Shown: positions 32,886 through 42,867 of the stretch, piece after piece
How the letters are laid out: each line of letters starts with the position of its first letter
Position numbering within the stretch: position 1 is the first letter of the stretch
Origin: Arthrobacter sp. FW306-07-I
Lineage (GTDB): Bacteria; Actinomycetota; Actinomycetes; Actinomycetales; Micrococcaceae
Direction of reading: 5' to 3'
NCBI RefSeq assembly: GCF_021800405.1
Contig: NZ_CP084550.1
Span: 2,356,001-2,420,000, forward strand
Length of the DNA stretch: 64,000 bases
Translations under genes and position numbers: made by a program
The notes under the pieces: model-generated
Database searches by the model: none
What the model was told of the DNA's origin: nothing
The model's input: only the letters and a program-made list of their open reading frames with translations

Positions 32886-33971
32886 CTATTGGCCCTCCGC
32901 GACCCATTCCCCCGCCGCGGAAGCGTCCCCGCCGGGCTCGAAAAGGTCCAGCTGCTCCTGCGCGAACACGTTGGACGGGATGGCGTAGCCAAGGTGCGTC
33001 CACGCAGCCGCCAGCGCGATCCTGCCGCGGGGCGTGCGGCCCAGCAGGCCTTCGCGGACCAGGAAGGGTTCGGCGACGGTTTCCACCGTTTCGGTTTCCT
33101 CACCCACGGCAATAGCGAGGGTGGAGAGGCCCACGGGACCGCCGCCGAATTTGGTAATGAGGGCGTCCAGGACCGCCCGGTCCAGCCGGTCCAGGCCTTT
33201 CTTGTCCACTTCATACATGTCCAGGGCAGCGGAGGCGGCCCTTGCATCGATTTGTTCGATGCCGTGCACCAGCGCCCAGTCCCGGACACGGCGCAGCAGG
33301 CGGTTGGCGATACGCGGCGTACCGCGGGAACGGCCGGCGATCTCAGCGAATCCGGCGGAGTTGACCTTCAGGTCCAGCAGCCCGGCGGAACGGCGCAGAA
33401 CCAGCTCCAGCTCGGGAACCGAGTAAAACTCGAGGTGCCCGGTGAACCCGAACCGGTCGCGCAGCGGTCCCGGGAGCAACCCGGCACGGGTGGTGGCCCC
33501 CACCAGGGTGAACGGCGGCAGTTCCAGGGGAATCGCAGTGGCGCCTGCACCCTTGCCCACGACAATGTCGACGCGGAAGTCCTCCATGGCCATGTACAGC
33601 ATTTCCTCGGCCGGCCGGGACATGCGGTGGATCTCGTCGAGGAACAGGACCTCGCCTTCGGACAGCGAGGACAGGATGGCCGCGAGGTCGCCGGCGTGCT
33701 GGATGGCTGGTCCGCTGCTGAGGCGCAGCGGCGCGTTCATCTCCGCGGCGACGATCATGGCAAGGGTGGTCTTGCCCAGGCCGGGCGGGCCCGAGAACAG
33801 CACGTGGTCCGCTGTTCGCCCGCGCATCCGGGAGGCCTGCAGCACCAGCGACAGCTGCTTGCGCACCCGGTGCTGGCCAACGAAGTCGTCCAGGTTCTTG
33901 GGCCGCAGCGCGGCCTCGATGGCACGCTCTTCCGGTTCCTCCCCCGCGGCAACCAGTGAGGGTTCAGCCAC
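32886..33971 (-). CDS. ruvB: Holliday junction branch-migration helicase RuvB
   Basis: AAA+ motor that drives branch migration with RuvA. It has 361 residues: Walker A GPPGLGKT (61-68), Walker [12 protein letters not shown], sensor GATTRAG, and the C-terminal winged helix with the family segment [17 protein letters not shown]. It overlaps the ruvA 3' end by eight bases. About 200 bp without a gene follows before yajC; I see nothing distinctive there. Confidence 0.97.
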   Translation of the reverse strand: MAEPSLVAAGEEPEERAIEAALRPKNLDDFVGQHRVRKQLSLVLQASRMRGRTADHVLFSGPPGLGKTTLAMIVAAEMNAPLRLSSGPAIQHAGDLAAILSSLSEGEVLFLDEIHRMSRPAEEMLYMAMEDFRVDIVVGKGAGATAIPLELPPFTLVGATTRAGLLPGPLRDRFGFTGHLEFYSVPELELVLRRSAGLLDLKVNSAGFAEIAGRSRGTPRIANRLLRRVRDWALVHGIEQIDARAASAALDMYEVDKKGLDRLDRAVLDALITKFGGGPVGLSTLAIAVGEETETVETVAEPFLVREGLLGRTPRGRIALAAAWTHLGYAIPSNVFAQEQLDLFEPGGDASAAGEWVAEGQ

Positions 33972-34608
33972 GGGTGCCTACGCGGTTACCGGCGCGTGCG
34001 CCGTCCTGGCCGAGCCACCGGAGCGTGGTGCGGAGGATCTCGGGAACGTTGCCGCGGAAGGACACTTCGGGTTCGTCGGCCAGGGCTTTGTCGATACTGG
34101 TGGACGCGTCCTTCTCGGACCAGCCAAGGCTGGTCATTGCGGCCACCACCTGGGGCTTCCAGGCGGCCTCGGCAGGGGTTCCGGCTCCGGGGGCTGGAGC
34201 TGTCCCCTGCGGGACGAGCTTCCCTGCGAGTTCCAGCACAATCCTGCCCGCCACCTTGGGGCCGATGCCGGGGACCTTGGTGAAGGTCTTGCTGTCCCCC
34301 GTGTGTGCCGCCACCCTAATGGCTTCGGGGTCATGGACTGCCAGGACAGCAAGGGCAAGCCGGGGCCCGACTCCGCTGACGCTGAGCAGAACCTCGAAAA
34401 CCTCGCGCTCGTCGTCGTCCGCGAAGCCAAAGAGCGTGAGCGAGTCCTCCCGCACGATCAGCGAGGTGAACACCTTGCCCTCTTCACCGACGCGGAGGTG
34501 GCTAAGGGTCTGCGGGGTGGCATAGACGCTCATCCCGGCACCGTTGAGGTCAATCACAGCCGTTGACAGGCCAACGTGCGCTACCGTTCCGCGGAGGAAA
34601 CTGATCAA
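33964..34608 (-). CDS. ruvA: Holliday junction DNA-binding protein RuvA
   Basis: Tetrameric Holliday-junction binder that recruits RuvB. It has 214 residues from TTG 34608 ([12 protein letters not shown]). The N-terminal OB fold contains [13 protein letters not shown]; the tandem HhH region reads [16 protein letters not shown] and [15 protein letters not shown]; the C-domain contacts RuvB after a Pro/Ala linker. It overlaps ruvB. A degenerate LexA-like site lies 48 bp upstream. Confidence 0.96.
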   Translation of the reverse strand: MISFLRGTVAHVGLSTAVIDLNGAGMSVYATPQTLSHLRVGEEGKVFTSLIVREDSLTLFGFADDDEREVFEVLLSVSGVGPRLALAVLAVHDPEAIRVAAHTGDSKTFTKVPGIGPKVAGRIVLELAGKLVPQGTAPAPGAGTPAEAAWKPQVVAAMTSLGWSEKDASTSIDKALADEPEVSFRGNVPEILRTTLRWLGQDGARAGNRVGTRG

Positions 34609-34655
34609 GGCCGGGCTCCCGTGGTACTGCGGGCCCGTTCGTGGGGCCCGGCTAT

Positions 34656-34671
34656 CCGAACATATCTACGA
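34656..34671 (-). promoter_or_regulatory. Degenerate LexA/SOS-box-like site before ruvA
   Basis: On the minus strand TCGTAGATATGTTCGG matches 9 of 12 fixed positions of the actinobacterial SOS box TCGAAC-N4-GTTCGA. It lies 48 bp ahead of ruvA. ruv genes are SOS genes in many bacteria, but the match is imperfect. Confidence 0.35.
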
Positions 34672-34696
34672 ATACCCTAGCAAGCAGCAGGGACAA

Positions 34697-35275
34697 TCAG
34701 CGTGCGCGGCGCGCCTTTGCCTCCGCTTCGGCCCACGCGCGCTGGGCGGGCGTCAGGGATGAGCTGCCGGGACCGGTGGTGGCCACGGCGGCACCGCTGC
34801 CGGCGCGCCACGCATGCGTGATGGCCAGCGCCAGCGCGTCGGCGGCGTCGGCGGGGCGCGGAGGGGCATCCAGCCGGAGGATCTTGGTGACCAGTTTGGT
34901 CACGGCGTCCTTGTTGGAGGACCCGCTGCCGGTGACGGCTGCCTTAACCTCCGACGGCGTGTGCAGCGCCACCGGGATTCCCCGGCGTGCGGCCGCCGCG
35001 ATCACCACGCCGGAGGCCTGGGCAACACCCATTACCGTGCTCACGTTGAGTTGCGAGAAAACGCGTTCGACGGCGAGTACTTCCGGTTCGTAGCGGTCCA
35101 GCCACTCGTCGATGGCGGTTGCGATTACCAGCAGCCGGCGGTCGAGGGTCTCGTCCGGGGACGTGCCCACGACGCCAACGGCGACCATGCTGGCGCGCCG
35201 GTTCCGTTCGACGTCCACGACGCCGATGCCGCAGCGGGTGAGGCCGGGATCAACACCGAGGACACGGAGGGTCAC
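34697..35275 (-). CDS. ruvC: Crossover junction endodeoxyribonuclease RuvC
   Basis: Resolves Holliday junctions as a dimer. It has 192 residues from GTG 35275. The RNase H-fold acidic residues are visible: Asp9 in [10 protein letters not shown], Glu in [11 protein letters not shown], and the Asp pair in [12 protein letters not shown]. Length is slightly above average because of an Ala/Ser-rich tail. It lies 88 bp upstream of ruvA and 65 bp downstream of yebC on the same strand. Confidence 0.96.
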   Translation of the reverse strand: MTLRVLGVDPGLTRCGIGVVDVERNRRASMVAVGVVGTSPDETLDRRLLVIATAIDEWLDRYEPEVLAVERVFSQLNVSTVMGVAQASGVVIAAAARRGIPVALHTPSEVKAAVTGSGSSNKDAVTKLVTKILRLDAPPRPADAADALALAITHAWRAGSGAAVATTGPGSSSLTPAQRAWAEAEAKARRAR

Positions 35276-35340
35276 TTATGCTCCGCTCCGGCCGGGGAAC
35301 CCGGCTTCGATTCCTGCGGGCTAGCGGGCAAGGTGGGACG

Positions 35341-36096
35341 TCACTCGGATTCCAGGGCAGCCTGGACGTCGTCGCTCAGGTCGGCGTTGCTGTAGACGTT
35401 CTGGACGTCGTCGAGGTCCTCGAGGGCATCGGCGAGCTTCAGGAACTTGCGGGCGCCGTCAACGTCCAGCTCAACCTGCATGGAGGGCACGAACTCCACT
35501 TCGTCCGTGTCGTATTCAATGCCGGCTTCCTTCAGCGCTTCACGGATGGCCTGCAGGTCGCCAGGCTCCGAGTGGATCTCGAAGGTCTCCCCGTTGTCCT
35601 TGACTTCCTCCGCACCTGCATCGAGGACGGCCATCAGGACGTCGTCCTCGCTGAGGCCGTTCTTGGGCAGGTTCACCACGCCCTTGCGGGTGAAGAGGTA
35701 GCTGACGGAGCCGGGGTCGGCAATGGTGCCGCCGTTGCGGGAGATGGCCAGGCGAACCTCTGATGCTGCCCGGTTCTTGTTGTCGGTAAGGCACTCGATC
35801 AGCAGGGCCGAGCCTTGCGGGCCGCGGGCCTCGTACATGATTTCGGTGTAGTCAACCACTTCGCCGGTGAGGCCGGCGCCGCGCTTGATGGCGCGGTCGA
35901 TGTTGTCGTTGGGAACCGAGGTTTTCTTGGCCTTGGTGACGGCGAGTTCCAGACCGGGGTTGCCGGCGAGGTCCGGTCCGCCCATCCGGGCGGCAACTTC
36001 AATGTTCTTGATCAGTTTGGCGAACGACTTTGCGCGGCGGCTGTCAATGATCGCCTTTTTGTGCTTGGTCGTTGCCCATTTGGAGTGGCCTGACAT
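35341..36096 (-). CDS. yebC: YebC/PmpR family transcriptional or translational regulator
   Basis: A 251-residue YebC/TACO1-like protein, normal length. It begins [25 protein letters not shown] and contains [14 protein letters not shown] and IKRGAG, hallmarks of the family. Members bind DNA or assist translation of proline-rich motifs; which applies here is unknown. It starts three bases after the pdxT stop, so the pdxT-yebC-ruvC-ruvA-ruvB order of other actinobacteria is kept. Confidence 0.95.
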   Translation of the reverse strand: MSGHSKWATTKHKKAIIDSRRAKSFAKLIKNIEVAARMGGPDLAGNPGLELAVTKAKKTSVPNDNIDRAIKRGAGLTGEVVDYTEIMYEARGPQGSALLIECLTDNKNRAASEVRLAISRNGGTIADPGSVSYLFTRKGVVNLPKNGLSEDDVLMAVLDAGAEEVKDNGETFEIHSEPGDLQAIREALKEAGIEYDTDEVEFVPSMQVELDVDGARKFLKLADALEDLDDVQNVYSNADLSDDVQAALESE

Positions 36097-36099
36097 GCT

Positions 36100-36810
36100 T
36101 TACGCTTCTCCTCTGATCATTCGGATAAAAAGTTCGTGTACGCGTTTCTCGCCGGTCACTTCCGGATGGAAGGAGGTGGCCAGCAACTGGCCGGAACGCA
36201 CTGCCACAATTCTAGCCGCCCCCGGCAGCGATGCGGCGTGGGATGCATGGTGGGGGTCGGCCGGTTCCACCTGTGCCAGGACCTCCACGTCCTCTCCCAC
36301 CCGTTCCACCCAGGGCCCGCGGATGAAGACTGCGTGCACCGGTTCCACGCCCGATTCGGTGGCGCTGAAGTCCAGGCCCTTGAAGTCCAGGTCGGTTTCG
36401 AAGGATTCGCGCTGGCGGCCGAAGGCGTTGCGGCGGACAGTAATGTCAAGGCCGCCGAAGGTCTGCTGCGGCGCACCGGACAGATCGGTTGCCGGATCGG
36501 CGATGTCGGACGCGAGCAGGATCATGCCTGCACAGGAGCCATACACGGGCAAACCCTCGCCGATGTATTTGCGGAGCGGATCGGCAAGCTCGAAGGCACG
36601 GGCCAGCTTATCGATGGCGGTGGACTCGCCGCCGGGGATAATGAGGCCGTCCAGGCCGTCCAGTTCCTCCGGGCGGCGCACGGGCACGCCTTGGGCGCCC
36701 GTGGCTTCCGCGGCACGCAGGTGCTCACGGAAGTCGCCCTGGAGGGCCAGGACACCGATTTTCAGGCCTGACCCCACGCGCGCCTGGGCAGCAGATGGGG
36801 GGTTTGTCAT
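36100..36810 (-). CDS. pdxT: Pyridoxal 5'-phosphate synthase glutaminase subunit PdxT
   Basis: Releases ammonia from glutamine for PdxS. It has 236 residues from ATG 36810. The GGEST oxyanion segment is at 60-64, the nucleophile is Cys93 in YGSCAGM, and the His-Glu pair is in SFHPE near the C-terminus. An insert in the middle makes it longer than the usual 190-200. Its partner pdxS is about 6 kb away rather than adjacent. A 20-bp palindrome sits 8 bp ahead of the start. Confidence 0.95.
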   Translation of the reverse strand: MTNPPSAAQARVGSGLKIGVLALQGDFREHLRAAEATGAQGVPVRRPEELDGLDGLIIPGGESTAIDKLARAFELADPLRKYIGEGLPVYGSCAGMILLASDIADPATDLSGAPQQTFGGLDITVRRNAFGRQRESFETDLDFKGLDFSATESGVEPVHAVFIRGPWVERVGEDVEVLAQVEPADPHHASHAASLPGAARIVAVRSGQLLATSFHPEVTGEKRVHELFIRMIRGEA

Positions 36811-36818
36811 CTTTCCAG

Positions 36819-36838
36819 CATACGGCCCGGGCCGTATG
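36819..36838. repeat. 20-bp perfect palindrome between pdxT and murT
   Basis: CATACGGCCCGGGCCGTATG is a perfect palindrome centred between the divergent genes, and partial symmetry continues outside it (CCAGC/GCTGG). It lies in the pdxT 5' leader next to a very close GGAAAG ribosome-binding site, so it could act as an operator or as a hairpin. Confidence 0.5.
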
Positions 36839-36900
36839 GCTGGTGCCGCAGGCATCCTGCCGGCAAAGGTTGCATGCCGCTGCTGGGATATATTCAAAAC

Positions 36901-38193
36901 ATGGTCTTCTACAGTGTTCCGCTCGGCAAGCTGGTCCGCAGGGTGTCCCGGCTGCGGGGCGGCGGGTCCGCGCTGCCCGGCCTGGTGGTCGAGAAAATCG
37001 ACCCCGGCTTCATGCGGCGGACGCTCACCACCCTGCCGCACGGTGTGGCGGTGGTCAGCGGCACCAACGGCAAAACCACCACCACCAAGATGGTGGTGGA
37101 ACTGCTGGAAAGCCAGGGCCTGAAGGTTTTCACCAACCGCACCGGCAGCAATTTCACGCGGGGCGTGGCGGCGGCCCTCCTGGGTGAAGTGGACTGGCGC
37201 GGCCGGCTGGACGCGGACATTGCCGTCCTGGAGCTTGACGAAGCCCACGCGGTGCATTTCGTGAACAGTGTCCCGCCGCGCTACTGCCTGCTCCTTAACG
37301 TGCTGCGCGACCAGCTGGACCGCTTCGGCGAAATCGACAAGACCGCACAGCTCCTGCAGCACATTGCCGCCAAGACCACCGGAACCGTGGTCCTCAACCG
37401 CGAGGATCCGCGGGTGGCACGGATCGCAGACACCCTGACGGGTCAGGAGGTCAAGTACTTCGGCCTCGACGACTCCCTGCTGGCGACCTTCCCCAATGAC
37501 GACGACATGCGGGCTGCTCCCGGAAGCCCCGCCCCGGCGGGCCTGCCGGAGAAGCCGGCCGCCGACGTCGTGCTCCGGAAAGTGGGCGCGGACAGTGCCG
37601 AGTTTGAGTACGACGGCGGTACGGTCACCACAGCGATGAAGCTGCGCGGCGTGTACAACATCTTCAATGCGGCCGCGGCCCTGACCCTGGCCCGCAGCAT
37701 CTGCGGGGCAGGCGCCGCGACGGCGGACCACGCCACCTTGCTCGAGGCGTTGTCCAAGGTTGCCCCCGCCTTCGGGCGCGGTGAAAGCCTCACCGTGGAC
37801 GGCCAGCCACTGGACCTGGTGTTGGTCAAGAACCCCAGCGGTTTCCGGCTGGGACTTAAATCCTTCCCTGCCGGCGGTTACGCCACCATGATCGCGATCA
37901 ACGACAACTATGCCGACGGCCGGGACATGTCCTGGCTCTGGGACGTGGAGTTCGATTCCCTCCGGGAGGGCGGCGTGGAGCTGATCACCGGGTCCCGGGC
38001 CTACGACATGGCGCTGCGGTTGCAGTACGACGACGTCCAGGTCGGGGCCGTGGAGCCGGAGATCCCCGCCGCCCTCGCAGCCTTCGTCAGGGAGGGCCGG
38101 GGCAAGCCAAAGCGGATCTTCTGCACTTACACGGCGATGCTGGCCATTCGCCGCGAGCTGTCCAAAATCACCACCGTGGAGGTTGTCTCGTGA
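36901..38193 (+). CDS. murT: Lipid II isoglutaminyl synthase subunit MurT
   Basis: Mur-ligase-like partner that activates the D-Glu carboxylate of lipid II for amidation by GatD. It has 430 residues from ATG 36901; an ATG at 36874 would add nine residues. ATP loop GTNGKTTT (54-61), the central Mur domain ([14 protein letters not shown]) and a C-terminal DUF1727 domain (NPSGFRLGL through IFCTYTAML) are present. The CxxC zinc-ribbon pairs known from Firmicute MurT are absent; only isolated Cys are seen. It overlaps gatD by four bases. Confidence 0.93.
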   Translation: MVFYSVPLGKLVRRVSRLRGGGSALPGLVVEKIDPGFMRRTLTTLPHGVAVVSGTNGKTTTTKMVVELLESQGLKVFTNRTGSNFTRGVAAALLGEVDWRGRLDADIAVLELDEAHAVHFVNSVPPRYCLLLNVLRDQLDRFGEIDKTAQLLQHIAAKTTGTVVLNREDPRVARIADTLTGQEVKYFGLDDSLLATFPNDDDMRAAPGSPAPAGLPEKPAADVVLRKVGADSAEFEYDGGTVTTAMKLRGVYNIFNAAAALTLARSICGAGAATADHATLLEALSKVAPAFGRGESLTVDGQPLDLVLVKNPSGFRLGLKSFPAGGYATMIAINDNYADGRDMSWLWDVEFDSLREGGVELITGSRAYDMALRLQYDDVQVGAVEPEIPAALAAFVREGRGKPKRIFCTYTAMLAIRRELSKITTVEVVS

Positions 38194-38945
38194 ATCCGGC
38201 AGAAGCAGCGACAGCTGCCGCCCAGTCCAAAGGCACCCTCCGGGTAGTCCAGTTGTACCCCCGCGACATGAACATTTACGGCGACTGGGGCAATGCCCTG
38301 GTCCTGCAGCGGCGCATCGCCTGGCACGGGTACACCCCCGAACTGCTTGAGTACAACGTGGGCGACCCCTTCCCTGACGGCGTGGACATCATCGTGGGAG
38401 GCGGGGGCCAGGACAGCGGCCAACTGGTGATCCAGGACGACCTGCAGGCCCGGGCCGGAGAACTCAAGGAGTTGGCCGAGGACGGTGCGCCCATGCTGCT
38501 CATTTGCGGCCTCTACCAGCTCTTCGGCCGCTTCTTCAAGACCCGCACTGGCGCTGTTATCCCGGGTATCGGCGTCCTGGACGTGGAAACCCACGGCACC
38601 GACGAGCGCCTGATCGGCAACGTCAAGATTTCCACTCCAGAGTTCGGTGAGGTTTTGGGCTACGAGAACCACAGCGGACAGACGACGCTGGGCGCCGGTG
38701 TCAGGCCGCTCGGCACCGTCCCCAAGGGTATGGGGAACAACAGCAACGATGGCCATGAGGGCGCCCGCTACCGCAACATCGTGGCCAGCTACCTGCACGG
38801 CTCGCTGTTGCCCAAGAACCCGGCGATCGCGGACTTCCTCATCCGGACGGCTGCGGAGCGCAAATTCGGCAGCTTCTCCCCCGGCAACCCGGACGACACC
38901 TACGCCGTCCTCGCCAGGGAGCACGCTGCCCGCCGCCCCCGCTGA
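38190..38945 (+). CDS. gatD: Lipid II isoglutaminyl synthase glutaminase subunit GatD
   Basis: Class I glutamine amidotransferase (cobyric acid synthase-like) that feeds ammonia to MurT, giving iso-Gln in peptidoglycan. It has 251 residues from GTG 38190. The nucleophile is Cys106 in [11 protein letters not shown], and the His is in [21 protein letters not shown] and GYENHSGQT are family segments. It is translationally coupled to murT, and the two form an isolated operon, convergent with the reductase gene. Confidence 0.95.
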   Translation: MNPAEAATAAAQSKGTLRVVQLYPRDMNIYGDWGNALVLQRRIAWHGYTPELLEYNVGDPFPDGVDIIVGGGGQDSGQLVIQDDLQARAGELKELAEDGAPMLLICGLYQLFGRFFKTRTGAVIPGIGVLDVETHGTDERLIGNVKISTPEFGEVLGYENHSGQTTLGAGVRPLGTVPKGMGNNSNDGHEGARYRNIVASYLHGSLLPKNPAIADFLIRTAAERKFGSFSPGNPDDTYAVLAREHAARRPR

Positions 38946-38961
38946 GCTGCGGTATCCGTAC

Positions 38962-40335
38962 TCAACGCCACTGAAAGTACTCGCGGTGGATGTTTGCCCG
39001 GCGGACGCCTGCCGCCTGGAAGGCTTTCCGGAACTGCCGCAGCATGACGTCCGGGCCGCCCATGAAGACCGACAGCCGCCGTGGTTCGGTGCCCACTGAG
39101 GACAGGACCGCTTCCGGGGTCAGCCGTCCGTCCGCGGCGGTGTCCACCAGGTGTACGGTAAGCCGGGGATGCTTCCTGGCGACGGCGGCAATCTCGTCGG
39201 CGAACGGGGAACGTCCCGCCGAGGTGACGAAGAAGTGGACCTCTTGCTGCAGTTGCCCGTCAGGCTCCGCGTCGAGGGACCGCAGCCAACTGAGGAACGG
39301 CGTGATCCCCACTCCTCCCGCGATCCAGACTTGGTGGGCAGTGCCACGGTGCCGGTCAAACCGACCATAGGGGCCGCCCACGACCGCCGGCATGCCCGGC
39401 TGGACCACGTCGGGAAGCCTGGTCGTGTGGTCGCCCAGGGCCTTCACCGTAATGCTGATTCCACCCTCCGGGGCGGGTCCGGAGATGGAGAAAGGATGGC
39501 GCTGCCAGCCCTCGGCCGTTTCGAGGTAAACCATGGCGAACTGGCCCGGCTTGAAGGCCAACGGCCGGCCCAGGGGTCGCAGCGCCACCTCCACCAGGTC
39601 CGCAGCAACAGGCCGGACCCCGGCCACCTGGTAGTCGTGGTGCGGAAGGAAGCGCCGTGCCAGCAGTTCGCGGTAGGCATAGAAGGCCAGGCCCGTTCCG
39701 CCGATGGCCACGTAGCTCCACCGCAGTCCGGGTACAGCACCGAATGCGCTGGCATCGAGCAGGCCGTGCAGGAATCCGGCCGCAAGGAACAGGCCGGTCA
39801 GGCGGTGGAAGCCCCGCCACCGCTCGTAGCCGCCCAGTAGGCGGGCGGCCAGCTGGACCGGCTTGGACTGAAGCGCGGTGACCACCAGCCGCCGCACGGG
39901 TGCCGGAAGCATGGTCCGCCAACGTGGCAGGATGGCCCACACCACCAGCGCCGCGAGGCCGCAGATAGCCACCACGGCCAAGGTTTTTCCCAGGCTGGTG
40001 GCTTCCGGGTTGGACGCAAGTTCGATGTGCGGCAACAGCAGGATGGTTGCCGTAATCGCCGCCCTGCGGTGCCAGATGGCGGCGTGGTCGATGCCGCCGA
40101 AAACAGGCTCGACAAGGGGAAGGGTACTGACCAGGACCAGCGCGATCGAATACAGCAGCACGGATTCGCCGCCGAAGAGCTGCCCGACGTAACCGGCAAC
40201 GGGCTCATTTCCCGGACGAGCCAGATACCAGAAGATGCCGTACGCCATCACGAGCACCGTCACCACGCCCGGACCCAGCCACTGGAACGGTACACCCAGG
40301 AAGGTGGTCCCGGGCCTTGTGCCACTTTTGGTCAT
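38962..40335 (-). CDS. Membrane flavocytochrome reductase (ferric-reductase-like TM domain fused to FAD/NAD(P) module)
   Basis: A 457-residue NOX/ferric-reductase-like protein. About six TM helices occupy residues 1-235 and carry candidate haem histidines (HAAIWHRR, PHIELAS, GFHRLTG, FLHGLLD). A ferredoxin-reductase-type C-half follows: FAD site HPFSISG, GGPYGRF, NAD(P) loop GGVGITPFLSWL, and the terminal REYFQW. It moves electrons from NAD(P)H through FAD and haem to an outside acceptor, perhaps Fe(III) or oxygen. The acceptor cannot be read from sequence. It is divergent from the M3 peptidase. Confidence 0.87.
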   Translation of the reverse strand: MTKSGTRPGTTFLGVPFQWLGPGVVTVLVMAYGIFWYLARPGNEPVAGYVGQLFGGESVLLYSIALVLVSTLPLVEPVFGGIDHAAIWHRRAAITATILLLPHIELASNPEATSLGKTLAVVAICGLAALVVWAILPRWRTMLPAPVRRLVVTALQSKPVQLAARLLGGYERWRGFHRLTGLFLAAGFLHGLLDASAFGAVPGLRWSYVAIGGTGLAFYAYRELLARRFLPHHDYQVAGVRPVAADLVEVALRPLGRPLAFKPGQFAMVYLETAEGWQRHPFSISGPAPEGGISITVKALGDHTTRLPDVVQPGMPAVVGGPYGRFDRHRGTAHQVWIAGGVGITPFLSWLRSLDAEPDGQLQQEVHFFVTSAGRSPFADEIAAVARKHPRLTVHLVDTAADGRLTPEAVLSSVGTEPRRLSVFMGGPDVMLRQFRKAFQAAGVRRANIHREYFQWR

Positions 40336-40503
40336 GGACCCTGGTCTCCTTCGTCATTACCCGAACTGGGACTTTGCCCTGCTGGGCGCGCTGGTTGCAG
40401 TCCTGGCTGGACTCCATAGCGGCAATTGTAGGGATCCCGGCTGGGAGGACGACGCCATGGGCAGGTAATTGAGAAGCGTGCCCCGCTGTGAAAGGTTTAC
40501 CCC

Positions 40504-42516
40504 ATGACGAACCCCCTCCTCACTGCCAGTCCCCTGCCCTACGGCATTCCACCTTTCGCGGCGCTCGCGCCGGAGCAATACGGTGAGGCCATCGAAGCAG
40601 GCCTGGCTGCGCACATGGACGAAATCGAGGCCATCGCCGACAACGACGAACCGGCCACGTTTGAGAACACGGCCCTTGCCATGGAACGCTCCGGACAACT
40701 CCTGAACCGGTCGGCCGCGGCGTTCTTCACCCTGGTTTCGGCGGACGCGTCTGAGCAGATCAGGGAACTCGAAACGGTGCTGTCACCGCGGTTCTCTGCC
40801 CACCAGGACGAGGTCTACCTCAACAGGAGGCTGTTCGAGCGCTTTGCGGCCATTGATACGGCCGGTCGTGATCCGGAATCCGTCCGGCTGGTAGAGGAGT
40901 ACTTGAGGGAGTTCCGCCAGTCGGGCATCCAGCTGGACGGCCCAGGCCAGGAACGGCTGCGGGCAATTAACGCCGGGCTGGCCCGGCTGGGCACCGAGTT
41001 TGGCCAGCGGGTCAAAGAGGGCATGAAATCGGCTGCCCTGCTGGTGGAGGACGTCCGTGACCTGGCGGGGCTGCCCGCCGATGACGTCGCCAGCGCCGCG
41101 GAAGCTGCCCGCACCGCCGGACACGAGGGCAAATACCTGCTCACCCTGGTCCAGCCAGGCAACCAGCCTGCCCTGGCCTCGCTCGAGAACCGTGCCGTCC
41201 GCCGTCGCCTGTTTGAAGCGTCCGTGGCCAGGGGCAGCGACGGCGGCAGCCTGGATGTGCTGGACCTGGCCCGCGATCTGGCCGGGCTGCGGGCGGAAAA
41301 GGCGCAGTTACTGGGCTTCGCCAACTACGCCGAGCTTGTCGCGGACCGCCAGACCGCGCCTGACTTCGAGGCCGTCCGGACCATGCTCAACCGAATGGCG
41401 CCGGCAGCCGTCCGTAACGCGGATGCCGAAGCGGCCGCGTTGGCCGAGGTCGCCGGGCACCCGCTGGAAGCATGGGACTGGGCCTACTATTCCGCAAAGG
41501 TGCGGCGGGAGAAGTACGACGTCGACGAACAGGCCCTGCGTCCGTATTTCGAGCTCGACCGGGTCATCACCGACGGCGTGTTCTTTGCCGCAAAATCGCT
41601 GTACGGGATCACCTTCCAGGAGCGGGCGGATCTCCAGGCCTACCACCCGGATGTGCGCATCTGGGAGGTCCGGAATGAGGACGGTTCCAGCCTGGGCCTG
41701 TTCCTCGGCGACTACTATGCGCGCGAATCGAAGCGGGGCGGGGCGTGGATGAACTCGCTCGTTGAGCAGTCTGCCCTGCTCGGCACGCAGCCCGTGGTGA
41801 CTAATACGCTCAACATCTCCAAGCCGCCGGTGGGCGAGCCAACGCTTCTCACCCTGGACGAGCTGCGGACCTTGTTCCACGAGTTCGGCCATGCCCTGCA
41901 CGGCCTGTTCTCCAACGTCACGTATCCCCGCTTCTCAGGCACCTCCGTGCCCAGGGACTTCGTGGAGTACCCGTCGCAGGTCAACGAGATGTGGATCATG
42001 TGGCCGCAGGTGCTGTCGAACTACGCCCGCCACCACGTCACCGGGGAGCCGCTTCCGCAGGAGATTGTGGACCGGCTCAACGAATCCAGGTTCTGGGGGG
42101 AAGGCTTCGCCACCACCGAATATTTGGGCGCGGCCCTGCTGGACCTCGCCTGGCACACGCTGGAGCCGGGTGAGGTGCCGGAGGATGCCTTGGAGTTTGA
42201 GGCCAAGGCCCTCGCTGCGGCGGGAATTGCCCACCCGCTGATCCCGCCGCGCTACCGGACCGGCTACTTCCAGCACATTTTCGCGGGGGCAGGCTACGCA
42301 GCGGGCTACTACTCCTACATCTGGAGCGAAGTGCTGGATGCCGAGACGGTGGACTGGTTCACCGAGAATGGCGGCCTGACCCGAGCCAACGGCGAACGCT
42401 TCCGCGAGGAGCTCCTGAGCCGCGGCAACAGCCGCGACCCGCTGGACTCCTTCCGCACGCTGAGAGGCCGCGAAGCAAGGCTTGAGCCCCTGCTAAAGCG
42501 CCGCGGCCTGGAGTAA
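40504..42516 (+). CDS. M3-family zinc metallopeptidase (dipeptidyl carboxypeptidase / oligopeptidase A-like)
   Basis: A soluble 670-residue enzyme that cleaves short peptides. The zinc site is HEFGHALHG (459-467), followed by the third-ligand Glu region in VNEMWIMWP, and the substrate Tyr/His-rich GAGYAAGYYSYIWSEVLDA near 595-615. N-terminal half is all helical as in thimet-type peptidases. A Dcp-like rather than PepF-like organisation is suggested by MTNPLLTASPLPYGIPPF. No signal peptide. It appears monocistronic. Confidence 0.93.
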   Translation: MTNPLLTASPLPYGIPPFAALAPEQYGEAIEAGLAAHMDEIEAIADNDEPATFENTALAMERSGQLLNRSAAAFFTLVSADASEQIRELETVLSPRFSAHQDEVYLNRRLFERFAAIDTAGRDPESVRLVEEYLREFRQSGIQLDGPGQERLRAINAGLARLGTEFGQRVKEGMKSAALLVEDVRDLAGLPADDVASAAEAARTAGHEGKYLLTLVQPGNQPALASLENRAVRRRLFEASVARGSDGGSLDVLDLARDLAGLRAEKAQLLGFANYAELVADRQTAPDFEAVRTMLNRMAPAAVRNADAEAAALAEVAGHPLEAWDWAYYSAKVRREKYDVDEQALRPYFELDRVITDGVFFAAKSLYGITFQERADLQAYHPDVRIWEVRNEDGSSLGLFLGDYYARESKRGGAWMNSLVEQSALLGTQPVVTNTLNISKPPVGEPTLLTLDELRTLFHEFGHALHGLFSNVTYPRFSGTSVPRDFVEYPSQVNEMWIMWPQVLSNYARHHVTGEPLPQEIVDRLNESRFWGEGFATTEYLGAALLDLAWHTLEPGEVPEDALEFEAKALAAAGIAHPLIPPRYRTGYFQHIFAGAGYAAGYYSYIWSEVLDAETVDWFTENGGLTRANGERFREELLSRGNSRDPLDSFRTLRGREARLEPLLKRRGLE

Positions 42517-42520
42517 CCCC

Positions 42521-42638
42521 ATCGATTGCTGAGCAAGTGTCGTTCTGAGCCCCGAAAACGACAAGTACGTGGGCCCACGTCGGCAGGGTTCCCCGGCCGA
42601 GCTTGCGAGGTTAGGGGGCCGGCGGGGAGCAATCGATG
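42521..42638. repeat. 118-bp structured palindromic intergenic element
   Basis: Outer inverted repeats ATCGATTGCT (42521-42530) and AGCAATCGAT (42629-42638) enclose three further hairpins: TGTCGTT/AACGACA, the perfect palindrome ACGTGGGCCCACGT, and GGCC-rich arms further on. It fills the gap between the M3 peptidase stop and the pdxS terminator. The layout resembles a REP/MITE-like unit or a structured RNA. No flanking duplication is obvious. The rest of this 351-bp gap holds the pdxS terminator and otherwise nothing I recognise. Confidence 0.55.
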
Positions 42639-42655
42639 AGAAAAGCTAAAAAACG

Positions 42656-42702
42656 GACGACGCCGGTCCCCCACCAGAAGAAAGTGAGGAACCGGCGTCG
42701 TC
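42656..42702 (-). terminator. pdxS rho-independent terminator
   Basis: A 12-bp perfect stem (42656-42667 with 42691-42702) and a 23-nt loop are followed on the minus strand by a T-rich tract (GTTTTTTAG). It lies about 165 bp past the pdxS stop. Confidence 0.85.
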
Positions 42703-42867
42703 AGTCACCGCGGTTGGCGACACGAAGCGCCGGACGGTGCGGTCCGGCAGCGTGCGTAAAGGGGCCCCGCGCCCCAGCCAGCCGCGAAAGCTGCCAAAGG
42801 AGCGCGGGGATAGCACGCAGAGGATCGCGCCGTCCGGCGCCGACAAGGCGCCAAAACGAGTAGTGAG

